A stretch of 57,698 nt of DNA from Actinomyces denticolens (GCF_002072185.1 NZ_MVIW01000020.1:1-57698); one strand, 5' to 3'; numbered from the stretch's first letter, positions 8,986-17,815 are shown. Translations and numbers: made by a program. Notes: generated by a model from the letters alone, not told the origin.

Positions 8986-10308
8986 GTGACTGAGACTCCC
9001 CAGCGCCCAGCGGCGCGCGCCCTCACCGTCGGCGTCCTCGGCGCCGGCACCGTCGGAAGCCAGGTCATCCGCCTGCTCGGCGAGCAGGCCGACGACTTCG
9101 CCGCCCGCTCCGGCGCCCGCCTCGTGATCACCGGGGTCGCCGTGCGCGACGTGAGCGCCCCGCGCGACACCGACATCCCCCGTGAGCTCCTCACTGACGA
9201 CGCCACCGCCGTGGCCACCGGCAACGACCTCGTCATCGAGCTCATCGGCGGCATCGAGCCGGCCCGCACGCTCATCCTGGCGGCCTTCAAGGCCGGCGCC
9301 TCCGTCATCACCGGCAACAAGGCCCTCATCGCCGCCCACGGCCCCGAGCTCTACGCCGCCGCCGCGGCCGCCGGCACCGACTTCTACTACGAGGCCGCCG
9401 TCGCCGGCGCCATCCCCGTGGTCTACGCCCTGCGCGAGTCCATGGCCGGGGACCGCGTCACCTCCGTGCTCGGCATCGTCAACGGCACCACCAACTACAT
9501 CCTCGACGAGATGAGCACCAAGGGCCTCGGCTTCGAGGAGGCCCTCGCGGCCGCCCAGGCCCTCGGGTACGCCGAGGCGGACCCCACCGCCGACGTCGAC
9601 GGACTCGACGCCGCCGCCAAATGCGCCATCATCGCCTCGCTCGCCTTCCACACGCGGGTGGGCATCAACGACGTCGACGTCACCGGCATCCGCTCCATCA
9701 CCGCCGACGACATCCGCGAGGCCCATGCCTCGGGCTGCGTCCTCAAGCTCCTGGCCGTCGCCCAGCGCCGCGAGGACGACCACGCCAACGGCGTCTCCGT
9801 GCGCGTCCACCCCGCCCTCGTCCCGGCCGACCACCCCCTGGCCGGCGTCCACGGCGCCTTCAACGCCGTGCTCGTCGAGGCGGAGTCCGCCGGCCGCCTC
9901 ATGTTCTACGGTCAGGGCGCGGGCGGGGCGCCCACCGCCTCCGCCGTGCTCTCCGACGTCGTCGCCGCCGCCTTCCACCGCGTCGGCGGGGGGCAGGCGC
10001 CCCGCGAGCTCGCCTACGCCGACCTGCCGATCCTCGGCCCCGAGTCGGCGCTGACCCGCTACCAGGTCCAATTGCGCGCCGTCGACGCTCCCGGCACGCT
10101 CGCCGCGATCATGCAGGCCATGGCCGACCACGGTATCTCCATCAACTCCGTGCGCCAGGCCTCCTACGTCTCCGACGGCGTCGATCCGCTCGTCACGATC
10201 GTCACCCACCCGGCCGCCGTCCTCCACCTCGACCGGGCGGTCGATGCCCTGTGCGGCATGGAGCAGGTCCGCGAGGTCGTCTCCGTCCTGCGTGTCGAGG
10301 GGGAGTGA
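8986..10308 (+). CDS. hom: Homoserine dehydrogenase
   Basis: This 440-residue enzyme reduces aspartate semialdehyde to homoserine for threonine and methionine synthesis. A Rossmann motif (VGVLGAGTVGSQV) opens the protein. SVITGNKALI, with the catalytic region Lys, and EADPTADVDGLDAAAK with the substrate-binding acidic residues follow. A C-terminal ACT domain (YQVQLRAVDAPGTLAAI to the end) suggests threonine feedback. The GTG at 8986 follows an AGGTGG ribosome-binding site; the frame is open further upstream, but that stretch is poor, Pro-rich sequence. thrB begins 2 bases after its stop. Confidence 0.95.
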   Translation: MTETPQRPAARALTVGVLGAGTVGSQVIRLLGEQADDFAARSGARLVITGVAVRDVSAPRDTDIPRELLTDDATAVATGNDLVIELIGGIEPARTLILAAFKAGASVITGNKALIAAHGPELYAAAAAAGTDFYYEAAVAGAIPVVYALRESMAGDRVTSVLGIVNGTTNYILDEMSTKGLGFEEALAAAQALGYAEADPTADVDGLDAAAKCAIIASLAFHTRVGINDVDVTGIRSITADDIREAHASGCVLKLLAVAQRREDDHANGVSVRVHPALVPADHPLAGVHGAFNAVLVEAESAGRLMFYGQGAGGAPTASAVLSDVVAAAFHRVGGGQAPRELAYADLPILGPESALTRYQVQLRAVDAPGTLAAIMQAMADHGISINSVRQASYVSDGVDPLVTIVTHPAAVLHLDRAVDALCGMEQVREVVSVLRVEGE

Positions 10309-10310
10309 CG

Positions 10311-11210
10311 ATGCGCATCGCCCACGAGGAGGCGCGGGTCCGCGTCCCCGCGACCACCGCCAACATGGGGCCGGGCTTCGACTCCTTCGGCATGGCCTTC
10401 CGCTTCCACGACGAGGTCAGCGTCCGCCCCATCATCGGCGTCACGAGCGTGCGCGTCGAGGGCGTGGGCGAGGGCATCGTCCCCACGGATGACGACAACC
10501 TCGTCGTGCGGGCCCTGCGCGCCGGGCTCGAGGCCGCGGGCGCCCCTCAGGCCGGCTTCGAGATGCGCTGCGTCAACCGCATCCCCCACGGCGGGGGGCT
10601 CGGCTCCTCGGCGAGCGCCGCCGTCGCCGGCCTCATGCTCGCCCGGGGCCTGCTCTCAGACCCCCGGGCCCTGCCCCTTGACGCCGTCTTCTCCCTGGCC
10701 ACGCGCTTCGAAGGGCATCCGGACAACGTCGCCCCCGCCGTCTACGGCGGCGCCACGGTGGCCTGGATCGAGGCGGACGGGACCCCCCGGTCCGCCCCCA
10801 TGCCCGTGGACGGCTCCCTGCCGGTGACGATCCTCGTGCCGCCCCCGGCCACGCGCCTGTCCACCGAGGAGGCCCGCCGGGTCCTGCCGGACTCGGTGCC
10901 CCGGGCCGACGCGCTGTTCAACACCTCCCGGGCGGCGGTCCTCATGCTGGCCCTCGCCGGGCGCCCCGACCTGCTCATGGCGGGCACCGAGGACCGCCTC
11001 CACCAGGAGTACCGCCGCGATGTCCTGCCCGGCTCCATGGCCGTCATGGACTCCCTGCGCGAGCAGGGCTACCCGGCGGTTATCTCGGGGGCCGGCCCCA
11101 CCGTGCTGGTCCTGGCGCGCCTGGCCGACCAGACCCGCTTCACCCTGGAGCAGCACGGTTGGCAGGTTCTGACCCCCGGCATCGACACCCAGGGCGCCCG
11201 CCTCCTGTGA
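10311..11210 (+). CDS. thrB: Homoserine kinase
   Basis: This 299-residue GHMP kinase phosphorylates homoserine for threonine synthesis. It shows the N-terminal VRVPATTANMGPGFDSFG motif, the ATP loop IPHGGGLGSSASAA at residues 91-104, and the C-terminal SGAGPTVLVL segment. It is tightly spaced behind hom, and no thrC lies nearby. Its stop overlaps the GTG of the next gene (GTGA), although that gene belongs to a different process. Confidence 0.96.
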   Translation: MRIAHEEARVRVPATTANMGPGFDSFGMAFRFHDEVSVRPIIGVTSVRVEGVGEGIVPTDDDNLVVRALRAGLEAAGAPQAGFEMRCVNRIPHGGGLGSSASAAVAGLMLARGLLSDPRALPLDAVFSLATRFEGHPDNVAPAVYGGATVAWIEADGTPRSAPMPVDGSLPVTILVPPPATRLSTEEARRVLPDSVPRADALFNTSRAAVLMLALAGRPDLLMAGTEDRLHQEYRRDVLPGSMAVMDSLREQGYPAVISGAGPTVLVLARLADQTRFTLEQHGWQVLTPGIDTQGARLL

Positions 11211-12133
11211 GCAGCCCCGTGGCCGACCGCGCTCAGACCCCCACCCCCCTCTCGCCGAGACCGGTCGAAAACGACATCGAGACCGGTCGCCCCACGGCGC
11301 CCGGGGGAGGGGAGGCGGCGTCGTGCGGCCCGGAGTGCGGGGGCGCGGCCTCCCGCGCGGGTGAGGCCGCGGGAGCCGTCATCATCCTCATCCTCGGGAT
11401 CCTCCTGGGAGCGCTCGTCCTCACCGGGCGCAGCCACCACTACGTCCAGCCGCTGCTCACCCCCGTGCTCGGCCTGACGGACGCCCTCCTCCTAGCCCTG
11501 GCGGCCTGGAGCCTCTGGGCGACGGCCGACTCACGACGGCGGGGCCCCGGCGCCCACCGCCCGCGGGCGGCCTCCTGGCTGCTCCTCCTCCCCGCCGTCC
11601 TGGCGGCCGCCTCACCCGCGCCACTGGGAAGCGCCATGCTCGCCTCCACCGCCGTGGGCGGGGGAAGGGCGGCAGTCGCCCACGGCGAGGCCGGTGGCGC
11701 GGTCGCCGTCGACGTCTGGACCGGTGAGCGCATCGATCTGGCCGCGCGCGCCGCCCGGCGCGCCGCCGCATTGCCCGCCCTCGACCCCGGCGCGGACAAC
11801 CCGCTCACCCTGGCCGAGCTCGGCCAGTACTGGGACTCGGCGCGCCGCGGGGAGCTCCTCGGCGAGCGCGTGACCGTCGTCGGATTCGCCGCCCCCGATG
11901 GAGGGGGCGGCTGGGTCCTCGGCCGTTTCCAGATCATCTGCTGCGCCGCCGACGCCGTGCCTCACCAGGTGGGGCTGCGCCCCGGCGGGCCGGTCTCCGG
12001 CGCCGACCCCGGCGGCCTGCGCACCGACCGCTGGTACGAGGTCACCGGCACCGTTGTCGAGGACAGTGGCGGGCCCGCGATCGACGTCGAGCGCCTGCGT
12101 GAGATTCCCCAGCCCGAGGAGCCCTACCTGTGA
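11207..12133 (+). CDS. TIGR03943 family membrane protein (YcgQ-like)
   Basis: This 308-residue protein has two N-terminal hydrophobic helices (about 57-75 and 89-106), a third stretch near 125-140, and a soluble C-terminal half. That half contains the family hallmark FQIICCAADAVP (near residues 241-252). The partner permease follows with a GTGA overlap, as in the YcgQ/YcgR pair of Bacillus, where a role in metal handling is suspected but not proven. I used the GTG overlapping the thrB stop; a GTG four codons later is possible. The paired GACCGGTC repeat falls inside the N-terminal coding region and is translated as about residues 17-28. Confidence 0.75.
   Translation: MSSPVADRAQTPTPLSPRPVENDIETGRPTAPGGGEAASCGPECGGAASRAGEAAGAVIILILGILLGALVLTGRSHHYVQPLLTPVLGLTDALLLALAAWSLWATADSRRRGPGAHRPRAASWLLLLPAVLAAASPAPLGSAMLASTAVGGGRAAVAHGEAGGAVAVDVWTGERIDLAARAARRAAALPALDPGADNPLTLAELGQYWDSARRGELLGERVTVVGFAAPDGGGGWVLGRFQIICCAADAVPHQVGLRPGGPVSGADPGGLRTDRWYEVTGTVVEDSGGPAIDVERLREIPQPEEPYL
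11257..11288. repeat. Paired GACCGGTC repeat, copy 2 (inside a coding region)
   Basis: GAGACCGGTC at 11257-11266 and 11279-11288, spaced 22 bases with the linker GAAAACGACATC. Unlike the other two copies it lies within an open reading frame, near the start of the TIGR03943 gene. Confidence 0.75.
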
Positions 12134-13158
12134 GCGCGATGGGCACGGCGGCCGCGGTGCCCATCGCTCCCGCCGCCCTGGGATCCCCGGCCCCTCAGTC
12201 GCTGTTCCCGCCCGGGCTCGATGGGGCGGCGCGCTCGTGGGCGACCATCGTCGTGGCCATCACGGTTCAGGCCCTGCCCTTCCTCCTGCTGGGAGTACTG
12301 GTCTCCGCCGCGCTCTCCGCGCTCGTGCCCGCCCGCCTGCTGCGTCGCGCCGCGCCGTCCAACCCCGCGCTCGCGGTCCCGGTGGCCGCCGGGGCGGGCG
12401 TCCTCCTGCCGGGCTGCGAGTGCGGCTCCGTGCCGGTGGCCCGCTCGCTCATCCAGCGCGGCGTGCCGCCTGCTCCGGCCCTGGCCTTCCTCCTGGCCAG
12501 CCCCGCGATCAATCCCATCGTGCTCGTGTCGACCGCCGTGGCCTACCAGGGCTCGCCCGGCATGCCGATCGCACGCCTGGCCGCCTCGCTCCTCGCCGCT
12601 GTGCTCGTGGGCTGGGCCTGGATCGTTCTCGACGGCGATGCCCGCCTCGCCCTGGGCGCCAAGGACCCGGGCCACGAGGAGCCCCGCGCCTGCGGTGCGC
12701 GGGAGGGCGACGACGAGGTACCCCGCGGCCGGCACCGGCACGGGGGCGCCGGAAGGCTGGACGCCTTCCGGGCGGCGGCCGTGCACGACCTGCTGGAGGC
12801 CGGCGGCTTCCTCGTCGCCGGCGCCATGGCGGCGGGCCTGCTGAGGGTGGCGGCGCCGGGGGAGTGGTTCGCCGCTCTGGGCGAGCGGCCCTGGGCGGCC
12901 GCGCTCGTCATGGCCGGACTGGCCATCGTGCTGAGCCTGTGCTCGGAGGCCGACGCCTTCGTCGCCGCCTCGTTCACGGGCGTGCCCGCCACGGCCCAAC
13001 TGGTGTTCCTCGTGGTCGGCCCCATGGTGGACCTCAAGCTCATGGCCATGCAGTACGGCGCCTTCGGACGGCGCTTCGTGGCCCGCTTCGTCCCGCTCGC
13101 GCTGGGCGCCGCCATCCTCTGCGCCCTCACCGTCGGCCCCCTCCTCCCCCTCCTCTGA
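12130..13158 (+). CDS. Permease (DUF318/ArsP_1-like, YcgR-type)
   Basis: This 342-residue polytopic protein has the diagnostic motifs LPGCECGSVPVARSL (about 93-107) and LLASPAINPIV (121-131), and a late helix pair with LCSEADAFVAASF. The family transports or assists transport of an unknown substrate; relatives act on organoarsenicals, and the YcgR subgroup pairs with TIGR03943 proteins. The central hydrophilic insert (about 180-215) is His/Arg/Gly-rich. It overlaps the upstream gene by 4 bases, so they form a coupled pair. The substrate cannot be read from sequence. Confidence 0.8.
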   Translation: MSAMGTAAAVPIAPAALGSPAPQSLFPPGLDGAARSWATIVVAITVQALPFLLLGVLVSAALSALVPARLLRRAAPSNPALAVPVAAGAGVLLPGCECGSVPVARSLIQRGVPPAPALAFLLASPAINPIVLVSTAVAYQGSPGMPIARLAASLLAAVLVGWAWIVLDGDARLALGAKDPGHEEPRACGAREGDDEVPRGRHRHGGAGRLDAFRAAAVHDLLEAGGFLVAGAMAAGLLRVAAPGEWFAALGERPWAAALVMAGLAIVLSLCSEADAFVAASFTGVPATAQLVFLVVGPMVDLKLMAMQYGAFGRRFVARFVPLALGAAILCALTVGPLLPLL

Positions 13159-13160
13159 TC

Positions 13161-13192
13161 GAGACCGGTCGAAAACGCCATCGAAACCGGTC
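13161..13192. repeat. Paired GACCGGTC repeat, copy 3
   Basis: GAGACCGGTC (13161-13170) and GAAACCGGTC (13183-13192) with a GAAAACGCCATC linker, spaced 22 bases. As in copy 1, it begins directly after the stop codon of the preceding gene (13156-13158). Confidence 0.75.
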
Positions 13193-13239
13193 CGGCTCGG
13201 AGACGGCGGCAGGGGTGTGATCGAGGCACCACTCCCAGA

Positions 13240-13270
13240 TAGTTGCATTCTCAACTAACTGGACTAGAGT
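13240..13270 (+). promoter_or_regulatory. Promoter with overlapping palindromic operator for the LLM/FMN reductase operon
   Basis: TAGTTG-CATTCT-CAACTA (13240-13257) is a perfect 6-bp inverted repeat with a 6-base spacer. It overlaps a -35-like TTGCAT (13243-13248); TAGAGT (13265-13270), 16 bases on, fits a -10. A bound dimeric repressor would occlude RNA polymerase. Half-sites of this kind suit MarR-type regulators, but no such gene lies next to it. Confidence 0.55.
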
Positions 13271-13314
13271 CGGGCCATCACGCACAGGCGTGAGAGCCAT
13301 GAAAGGACAGCGCC

Positions 13315-14589
13315 ATGAGCAGCGCGCAGACCACTCCGGGCGCGGCGCCCGCCGCAACCGCCGTCGGCCACCGGCCCCGGGCCATCCAGGTGGGTCGGGC
13401 CGCCCAAGTCGACCGGGCCGCCCCCGCGCCCCGCCACCGGATGCACTTCGGCATCTTCACCGTCGGCGAGATCGTCGCCGACCCCGCCACCGGCCGTGCG
13501 CCCAGCGAGCATCAGCGCATCAAGAACACCATCGAGATGGCCGTGGCCGCCGAGCAGCTCGGCCTCGACTTCTTCGGCACCGGCGAGCACCACAACCCAC
13601 CCTTCGTCCCCTCCTCCCCGGTGACGCTGCTGGGCAATATCGCCGCGCGCACATCCCGCCTCCTCCTGTCCACCGCCACCACCCTCATCACCACGAACGA
13701 CCCCGTGCGCCTGGCCGAGGAGTACGCCTACCTCCAGCACGTCGCCGACGGCCGCGTGGACCTCATGATGGGCCGGGGCAACACCGGTCCCGTCTACCCC
13801 TGGTTCGGCAAGGACATCCGCAAGGGCATCTCGCTCGCGGTGGAGAATTACGACCTCCTGCGCCGCCTGTGGCGCGAGACCAACGTGGACTGGGAGGGCG
13901 AGTTCCGCACGCCGCTGACCGACTTCACCTCCATGCCCCGCCCTCTCGACGGCGCCGCTCCCTTCGTATGGCACGGGTCCATCCGCTCGCCCCAGATAGC
14001 CGAGCAGGCCGCCTACTACGGCGACGGCTACTTCCACAACAACATCTTCTGGCCCCTGGACCACACCCGGCGGATGGTCGACCTCTACCGGCAGCGCTTC
14101 GAGCACTACGGCCACGGCAGGGCCGAGCACGCCCTCGTCGGCCTGGGCGGCCAGTTCTTCGCCGCAGACTCCGAGGCCGCGGCCATCGAGCGCTACACCC
14201 CCTACTTCCGCTCCAGCTACGTCTACCAGGGAGCATCCCTGGAGGACATGACCGACCGCACCCCGCTGACGGTCGGCACTCCCGAGCAGATCGTCGAGCG
14301 CTACCTCACCTATCGCGACGCCGTCGGCGACTACCAGCGCCAGGGCTTCCTCATCGACGCCGGCGGGGTCCCGCACTCCGTCGTCATGGAGCAGCTCGAG
14401 ATCCTGGGCACCCGGATCGTGCCCGCCCTGCGAGCCGAGCTCGAGGGCTCCCGCCCCGACGGCGTCCCCGACGCCCCGCTCCACCCGCGTCACGAGGCCG
14501 CCCTCATCGGCGGGCAGCCCCCGGCCGAGGAGCCCTTCGAGCTCGTGAACGACTTCGACCCGCTCACGGGCCGGAAGGTGAGGATCTGA
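13315..14589 (+). CDS. LLM class flavin-dependent oxidoreductase (CE1758-type)
   Basis: This 424-residue protein has the luciferase-like TIM barrel (from MHFGIFTVGEI near residue 43). Typical segments are EHQRIKNTIEMAV, LDFFGTGEHHNPP, GRVDLMMGRGNTGPVYPW and the C-terminal LTVGTPEQIVERYLTY. Such enzymes use reduced FMN and oxygen to oxidise small organic substrates. A GAAAGGAC ribosome-binding site precedes the ATG. An FMN reductase follows 1 base after its stop, the two-component pairing described for CE1758/CE1759. The substrate is unknown. The first 40 residues are a loose extension. Confidence 0.88.
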   Translation: MSSAQTTPGAAPAATAVGHRPRAIQVGRAAQVDRAAPAPRHRMHFGIFTVGEIVADPATGRAPSEHQRIKNTIEMAVAAEQLGLDFFGTGEHHNPPFVPSSPVTLLGNIAARTSRLLLSTATTLITTNDPVRLAEEYAYLQHVADGRVDLMMGRGNTGPVYPWFGKDIRKGISLAVENYDLLRRLWRETNVDWEGEFRTPLTDFTSMPRPLDGAAPFVWHGSIRSPQIAEQAAYYGDGYFHNNIFWPLDHTRRMVDLYRQRFEHYGHGRAEHALVGLGGQFFAADSEAAAIERYTPYFRSSYVYQGASLEDMTDRTPLTVGTPEQIVERYLTYRDAVGDYQRQGFLIDAGGVPHSVVMEQLEILGTRIVPALRAELEGSRPDGVPDAPLHPRHEAALIGGQPPAEEPFELVNDFDPLTGRKVRI

Positions 14590-14590
14590 C

Positions 14591-15385
14591 ATGAGTGGGA
14601 CGACGCATCGCAGCGCGCAGGGCCAGGGCTCGCGGCGCCCCGCCCCCGTCGGGGAGTACGGCGAGATGTCCGACGCCTACGAGCACACTCAGATGGACCG
14701 CATCCCCCGGATCGTCGCCGTCCACGCGGGCCTGGGATCGCCGTCGACCTCCGCGATGCTCGCCGAGCGCCTCGTGGAGGCCACCCGCGCGGCCCTCGAA
14801 TCGCGGGCGCGCCTGGCCACCGCCGAGTTCATCGCGCTGCGGCCACTGGCGGCTGATATCGCCCTGGCCGGGGTCGGGGGCCCGATCGGCGGAGGGCTCC
14901 AGTCCGCCATCGACTCGCTCTCCTCGGCCGACGGCGTCGTCGCGGTCAGTCCCGTCTTCCAGGGCTCCTACACGGGCCTGTTCAAGGGCTTCTTCGACGT
15001 CATGCCCGACGGCGCCCTGCGCGACGCGCCCATCCTCATGGGCGCCACCGCCGGCACCGCGCGGCACAGCCTCGTCACCGAGATGGCGCTGCGGCCGCTG
15101 TTCACCTACCTCAAGGCCCGCCCGACGACGCTCGCAGTCTTCGCCGCCAGCGAGGACTTCGGCGCCGCATGGGCCGAGGGCTCCGACGGCGACGGCCCCC
15201 ACCGCGAGGCTCCCCTGGCCGATCGGGTCGCCCGGGCGGGCGCGGAGCTCGCGGATCTCATAACACGGCTGAGCCGCCGGGCCCCGGTGGACGCGCTCGC
15301 CGACTTCACCCCGATGGCCGACCTCCTGCCGGGGCGGCCGCGCAGTGGGCCGCGCAGTGGGGATGCGGCGGCTGGCATCTCCTGA
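14591..15385 (+). CDS. LLM-partnered NADPH-dependent FMN reductase (CE1759-type)
   Basis: This 264-residue flavodoxin-like reductase is expected to supply FMNH2 to the oxidoreductase before it. The fold begins at RIVAVHAGLGSPSTSAML (about 39-56). The flavin-binding SPVFQGSYTGLFKGFFD and LMGATAGTARHSL segments follow. It has a 38-residue N-terminal extension and a Pro/Arg/Gly-rich tail. It starts 1 base after the preceding stop, so the two are coupled. The pair sits between thrB and rho, which are closer together in many actinobacteria. Family placement rests on the arrangement as well as the sequence. Confidence 0.85.
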   Translation: MSGTTHRSAQGQGSRRPAPVGEYGEMSDAYEHTQMDRIPRIVAVHAGLGSPSTSAMLAERLVEATRAALESRARLATAEFIALRPLAADIALAGVGGPIGGGLQSAIDSLSSADGVVAVSPVFQGSYTGLFKGFFDVMPDGALRDAPILMGATAGTARHSLVTEMALRPLFTYLKARPTTLAVFAASEDFGAAWAEGSDGDGPHREAPLADRVARAGAELADLITRLSRRAPVDALADFTPMADLLPGRPRSGPRSGDAAAGIS

Positions 15386-15391
15386 GCCCTC

Positions 15392-15481
15392 TTGCGCCCT
15401 CGGCCCGGCTTTGCGCCCTCGAACTACGAGAATGAGGGCGCAGGGCCGGGCCGAGACGGTATCCGCGGCTTGAGGGCGCAA
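15392..15481. repeat. Dispersed palindromic element, copy 1 (rearranged)
   Basis: The inner stem TTGCGCCCTC (15411-15420) and the loop GAACTACGAGAAT (15421-15433) match the other two copies, and the right arm runs to about 15465 with GAGACGGTATC. The outer left arm is replaced by a second TTGCGCCCTC (15392-15401), which can instead pair with GAGGGCGCAA at 15472-15481. It lies just after the FMN reductase stop and could act as its terminator. Confidence 0.7.
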
Positions 15482-15760
15482 CGGTGGTCGCGGCTCCCAG
15501 GGATGGTGCGAGGCGCCGGCCCGGACTCGCCGCATGTTGGCGGTCGCACTGGGGATGGCCGCCGATCCCTGCTATGCTGCGTGCAGCGGCCGAGCCATAG
15601 CGCCTCCCCGTGGCGACGCAGCCAGCCCGCCGCGAGCACTGAACCACCGGACCGAGGGAACACCCTGGCGCCGCGCAGTGCATCACCTCTCCCGTGAATG
15701 AAGCCGGGATTTTCCCCATCCGCGCGCAGCCATCGCGCGCGCCACACCATGAGGACACTC
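15482..15760 (+). other. rho upstream region
   Basis: About 280 non-coding bases. TGCTATGCT (15570-15578) looks like an extended -10 without a good -35. It would give a 5' leader of about 175 bases; rho genes often have long autoregulated leaders. No open frame with a ribosome-binding site is seen in it. Confidence 0.4.
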
Positions 15761-17764
15761 GTGACTGAGACTTCCAGCGCCCCCGCCCTGACTGCCATGC
15801 GCCTGGCCGAGCTGCAGCAGCTCGCCTCCTCGATGGGCCTCAAGGGCACCTCCCGTATGCGCAAGAGCGAGCTCATCGCCGCGATCCGCGACGCCGGCGC
15901 CTCCGCAGTGCAGGGATCGACCGCTCCCAGCGCCGAGGATGGCGCGGCCCCTGCCCCCGAGTCGGCCGGCACCCTTCGACCGGCGAGCGCCCCCGAGTCG
16001 GCCGCCGCCTCCGCCGAGGCCCCCGCGCAGGGCCCGACCCGCCCCCGCCGTCGCCGCGCCACGGCTGCCGCCGGCGCCCCGAGCGACGCCCCGGTCTCCC
16101 TCGAGCTCGACCTCCCGACCCGCTCGGAGCGCGGCGGGGAGACCCCAGCGCAGGGCTCTGACAGCGGCCTCCGCCCTCGTCGTGAGCGCGCCGACCGCAC
16201 TGATCGCGGCGAGCGGTCGGATCGTCCTGAGGAGGGCTCGCGCCGCCGCCGTCGCGCCGAGCGCGACCAGCGCCCGGCCGACGCCCCCGATTCCCCCGAG
16301 GACCACCTCGATGCCAAGGCCGCCCTCATGCGCGACCTGGCCGATGCCACCGGCACCGCCGCCGTCGAGCCCGCTGAGCGCGGCCGCCGCGACGACCGCC
16401 CTGAGCGCGAGGGCCGCGATGGGGAGGACGAGGGCCGTCCCGGGCGCCGTCGTCGGGGCCGCAAGCGCGGCCGCGACCGCTACGAGGACGACGGCGAGGG
16501 CCGCGACAGCCGCAACCAGCAGCAGGGCAGGCAGCGCGCCCCCCGCGAGGACGAGGTCCTGCTCCCCGTGGCCGGCATCCTCGACGCCTCCGACCCCAAC
16601 CACGCCTACCTGCGCACCTCCGGGTACCTGCCCGGCCCGAAGGATGTCTATGTCTCGGCCGCCCAGGTCAAGGAGCACGGCCTGCGCCCGGGCGACGCCG
16701 TCTCGGGCTGGGTCCGCGAGGGCGGCGAGTCGGCGCAGTTCGGGGGCGGTCATGGCGGGCGCCAGAATCGACGGCAGAATCGCGCGGGCCGCGTCAAGTA
16801 CAACCCGCTGGTCTCCGTGGAGACGATCAACGGCATGGATCCCGAGCGATCCAAGCGCCGCCCGGAGTTCGCCAAGCTGACCCCGCTCTACCCGCAGGAG
16901 CAGTTGCGCCTGGAGACCACGCCGAAGGCCGTCACGCCGCGTGTGATCGACCTCGTCTCCCCGATCGGCAAGGGCCAGCGCGGGCTCATCGTCTCCCCTC
17001 CCAAGGCCGGCAAGACGATCGTCCTCCAGCAGATCGCCAACGCCATCGCGGTGAACAACCCGGAGGCCCATCTCATGGTCGTGCTCGTCGACGAGCGCCC
17101 CGAGGAGGTCACCGACATGCAGCGCACGGTCAAGGGCGAGGTCATCGCCTCCACCTTCGACCGTCCCGCCTCGGATCACACGATCGTCGCCGAGTTGGCC
17201 ATCGAGCGCGCCAAGCGCCTCGTGGAGCTCGGGCAGGACGTCGTCGTGCTCCTGGACTCCATCACCCGCCTGGGGCGCGCCTACAACCTCGCCGCGCCCG
17301 TCTCCGGTCGCATCCTGTCCGGTGGTGTCGACGCCGCGGCGCTCTACCCGCCCAAGCGCTTCTTCGGCGCCGCGCGCAATGTGGAGAACGGCGGGAGCCT
17401 GACGATCCTGGCCACAGCACTGGTGGAGACCGGTTCGAAGATGGACGAGGTCATCTTCGAGGAGTTCAAGGGCACCGGCAACATGGAGCTCAAGCTCTCC
17501 CGCCAGCTCGCCGACAAGCGCATCTTCCCCGCCGTGGATGTCGCCGCCTCGGGCACGCGCCGCGAGGAGTTGCTCATCGACCCCGCCCAGCTGAAGATCA
17601 TGTGGCGCTTGCGCCGCCTCTTCGCGGGCCTGGAGCAGCAGCAGGCCCTCGAGCTCGTGCTCTCCAAGCTCAAGGACACCCAGTCCAACGCCGAGTTCCT
17701 CATGGTCATCTCCAAGACGACGCCGCAGGGCACGTCCCTGGCGGACGCCGACGACGGCGAGTGA
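15761..17764 (+). CDS. rho: Transcription termination factor Rho
   Basis: This 667-residue hexameric RNA helicase ends transcription. The N-terminal Rho_N helix bundle (LAELQQLASSMGLKG, about 8-45) is followed by a 200-residue low-complexity Arg/Asp/Glu/Pro-rich insert, usual in actinobacteria. The RNA-binding domain (VAGILDASDPNHAYLRTSG) and the ATPase core come next, with Walker A PPKAGKTIVLQQI, Walker B VVVLLDSITR and the R-loop region. I chose the GTG at 15761 because TGAGGAC sits 6 bases before it; an in-frame ATG at 15749 has no ribosome-binding site. A 15-bp terminator hairpin follows, so it is probably monocistronic. Confidence 0.97.
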   Translation: MTETSSAPALTAMRLAELQQLASSMGLKGTSRMRKSELIAAIRDAGASAVQGSTAPSAEDGAAPAPESAGTLRPASAPESAAASAEAPAQGPTRPRRRRATAAAGAPSDAPVSLELDLPTRSERGGETPAQGSDSGLRPRRERADRTDRGERSDRPEEGSRRRRRAERDQRPADAPDSPEDHLDAKAALMRDLADATGTAAVEPAERGRRDDRPEREGRDGEDEGRPGRRRRGRKRGRDRYEDDGEGRDSRNQQQGRQRAPREDEVLLPVAGILDASDPNHAYLRTSGYLPGPKDVYVSAAQVKEHGLRPGDAVSGWVREGGESAQFGGGHGGRQNRRQNRAGRVKYNPLVSVETINGMDPERSKRRPEFAKLTPLYPQEQLRLETTPKAVTPRVIDLVSPIGKGQRGLIVSPPKAGKTIVLQQIANAIAVNNPEAHLMVVLVDERPEEVTDMQRTVKGEVIASTFDRPASDHTIVAELAIERAKRLVELGQDVVVLLDSITRLGRAYNLAAPVSGRILSGGVDAAALYPPKRFFGAARNVENGGSLTILATALVETGSKMDEVIFEEFKGTGNMELKLSRQLADKRIFPAVDVAASGTRREELLIDPAQLKIMWRLRRLFAGLEQQQALELVLSKLKDTQSNAEFLMVISKTTPQGTSLADADDGE

Positions 17765-17815
17765 TGCGCTGACATGACGGGTTGCCCCTGATATCGGGGA
17801 CCTCCGCAACACAAC

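Noticed and set aside
15749-15751. ATG as start of rho
   Set aside because: No ribosome-binding site precedes it, while TGAGGAC is correctly spaced for the GTG at 15761.
17430-17442. GAGACCGGTT inside rho resembling the paired repeat
   Set aside because: Single, one mismatch, no partner 22 bases away; an ordinary Glu-Thr-Gly coding match.
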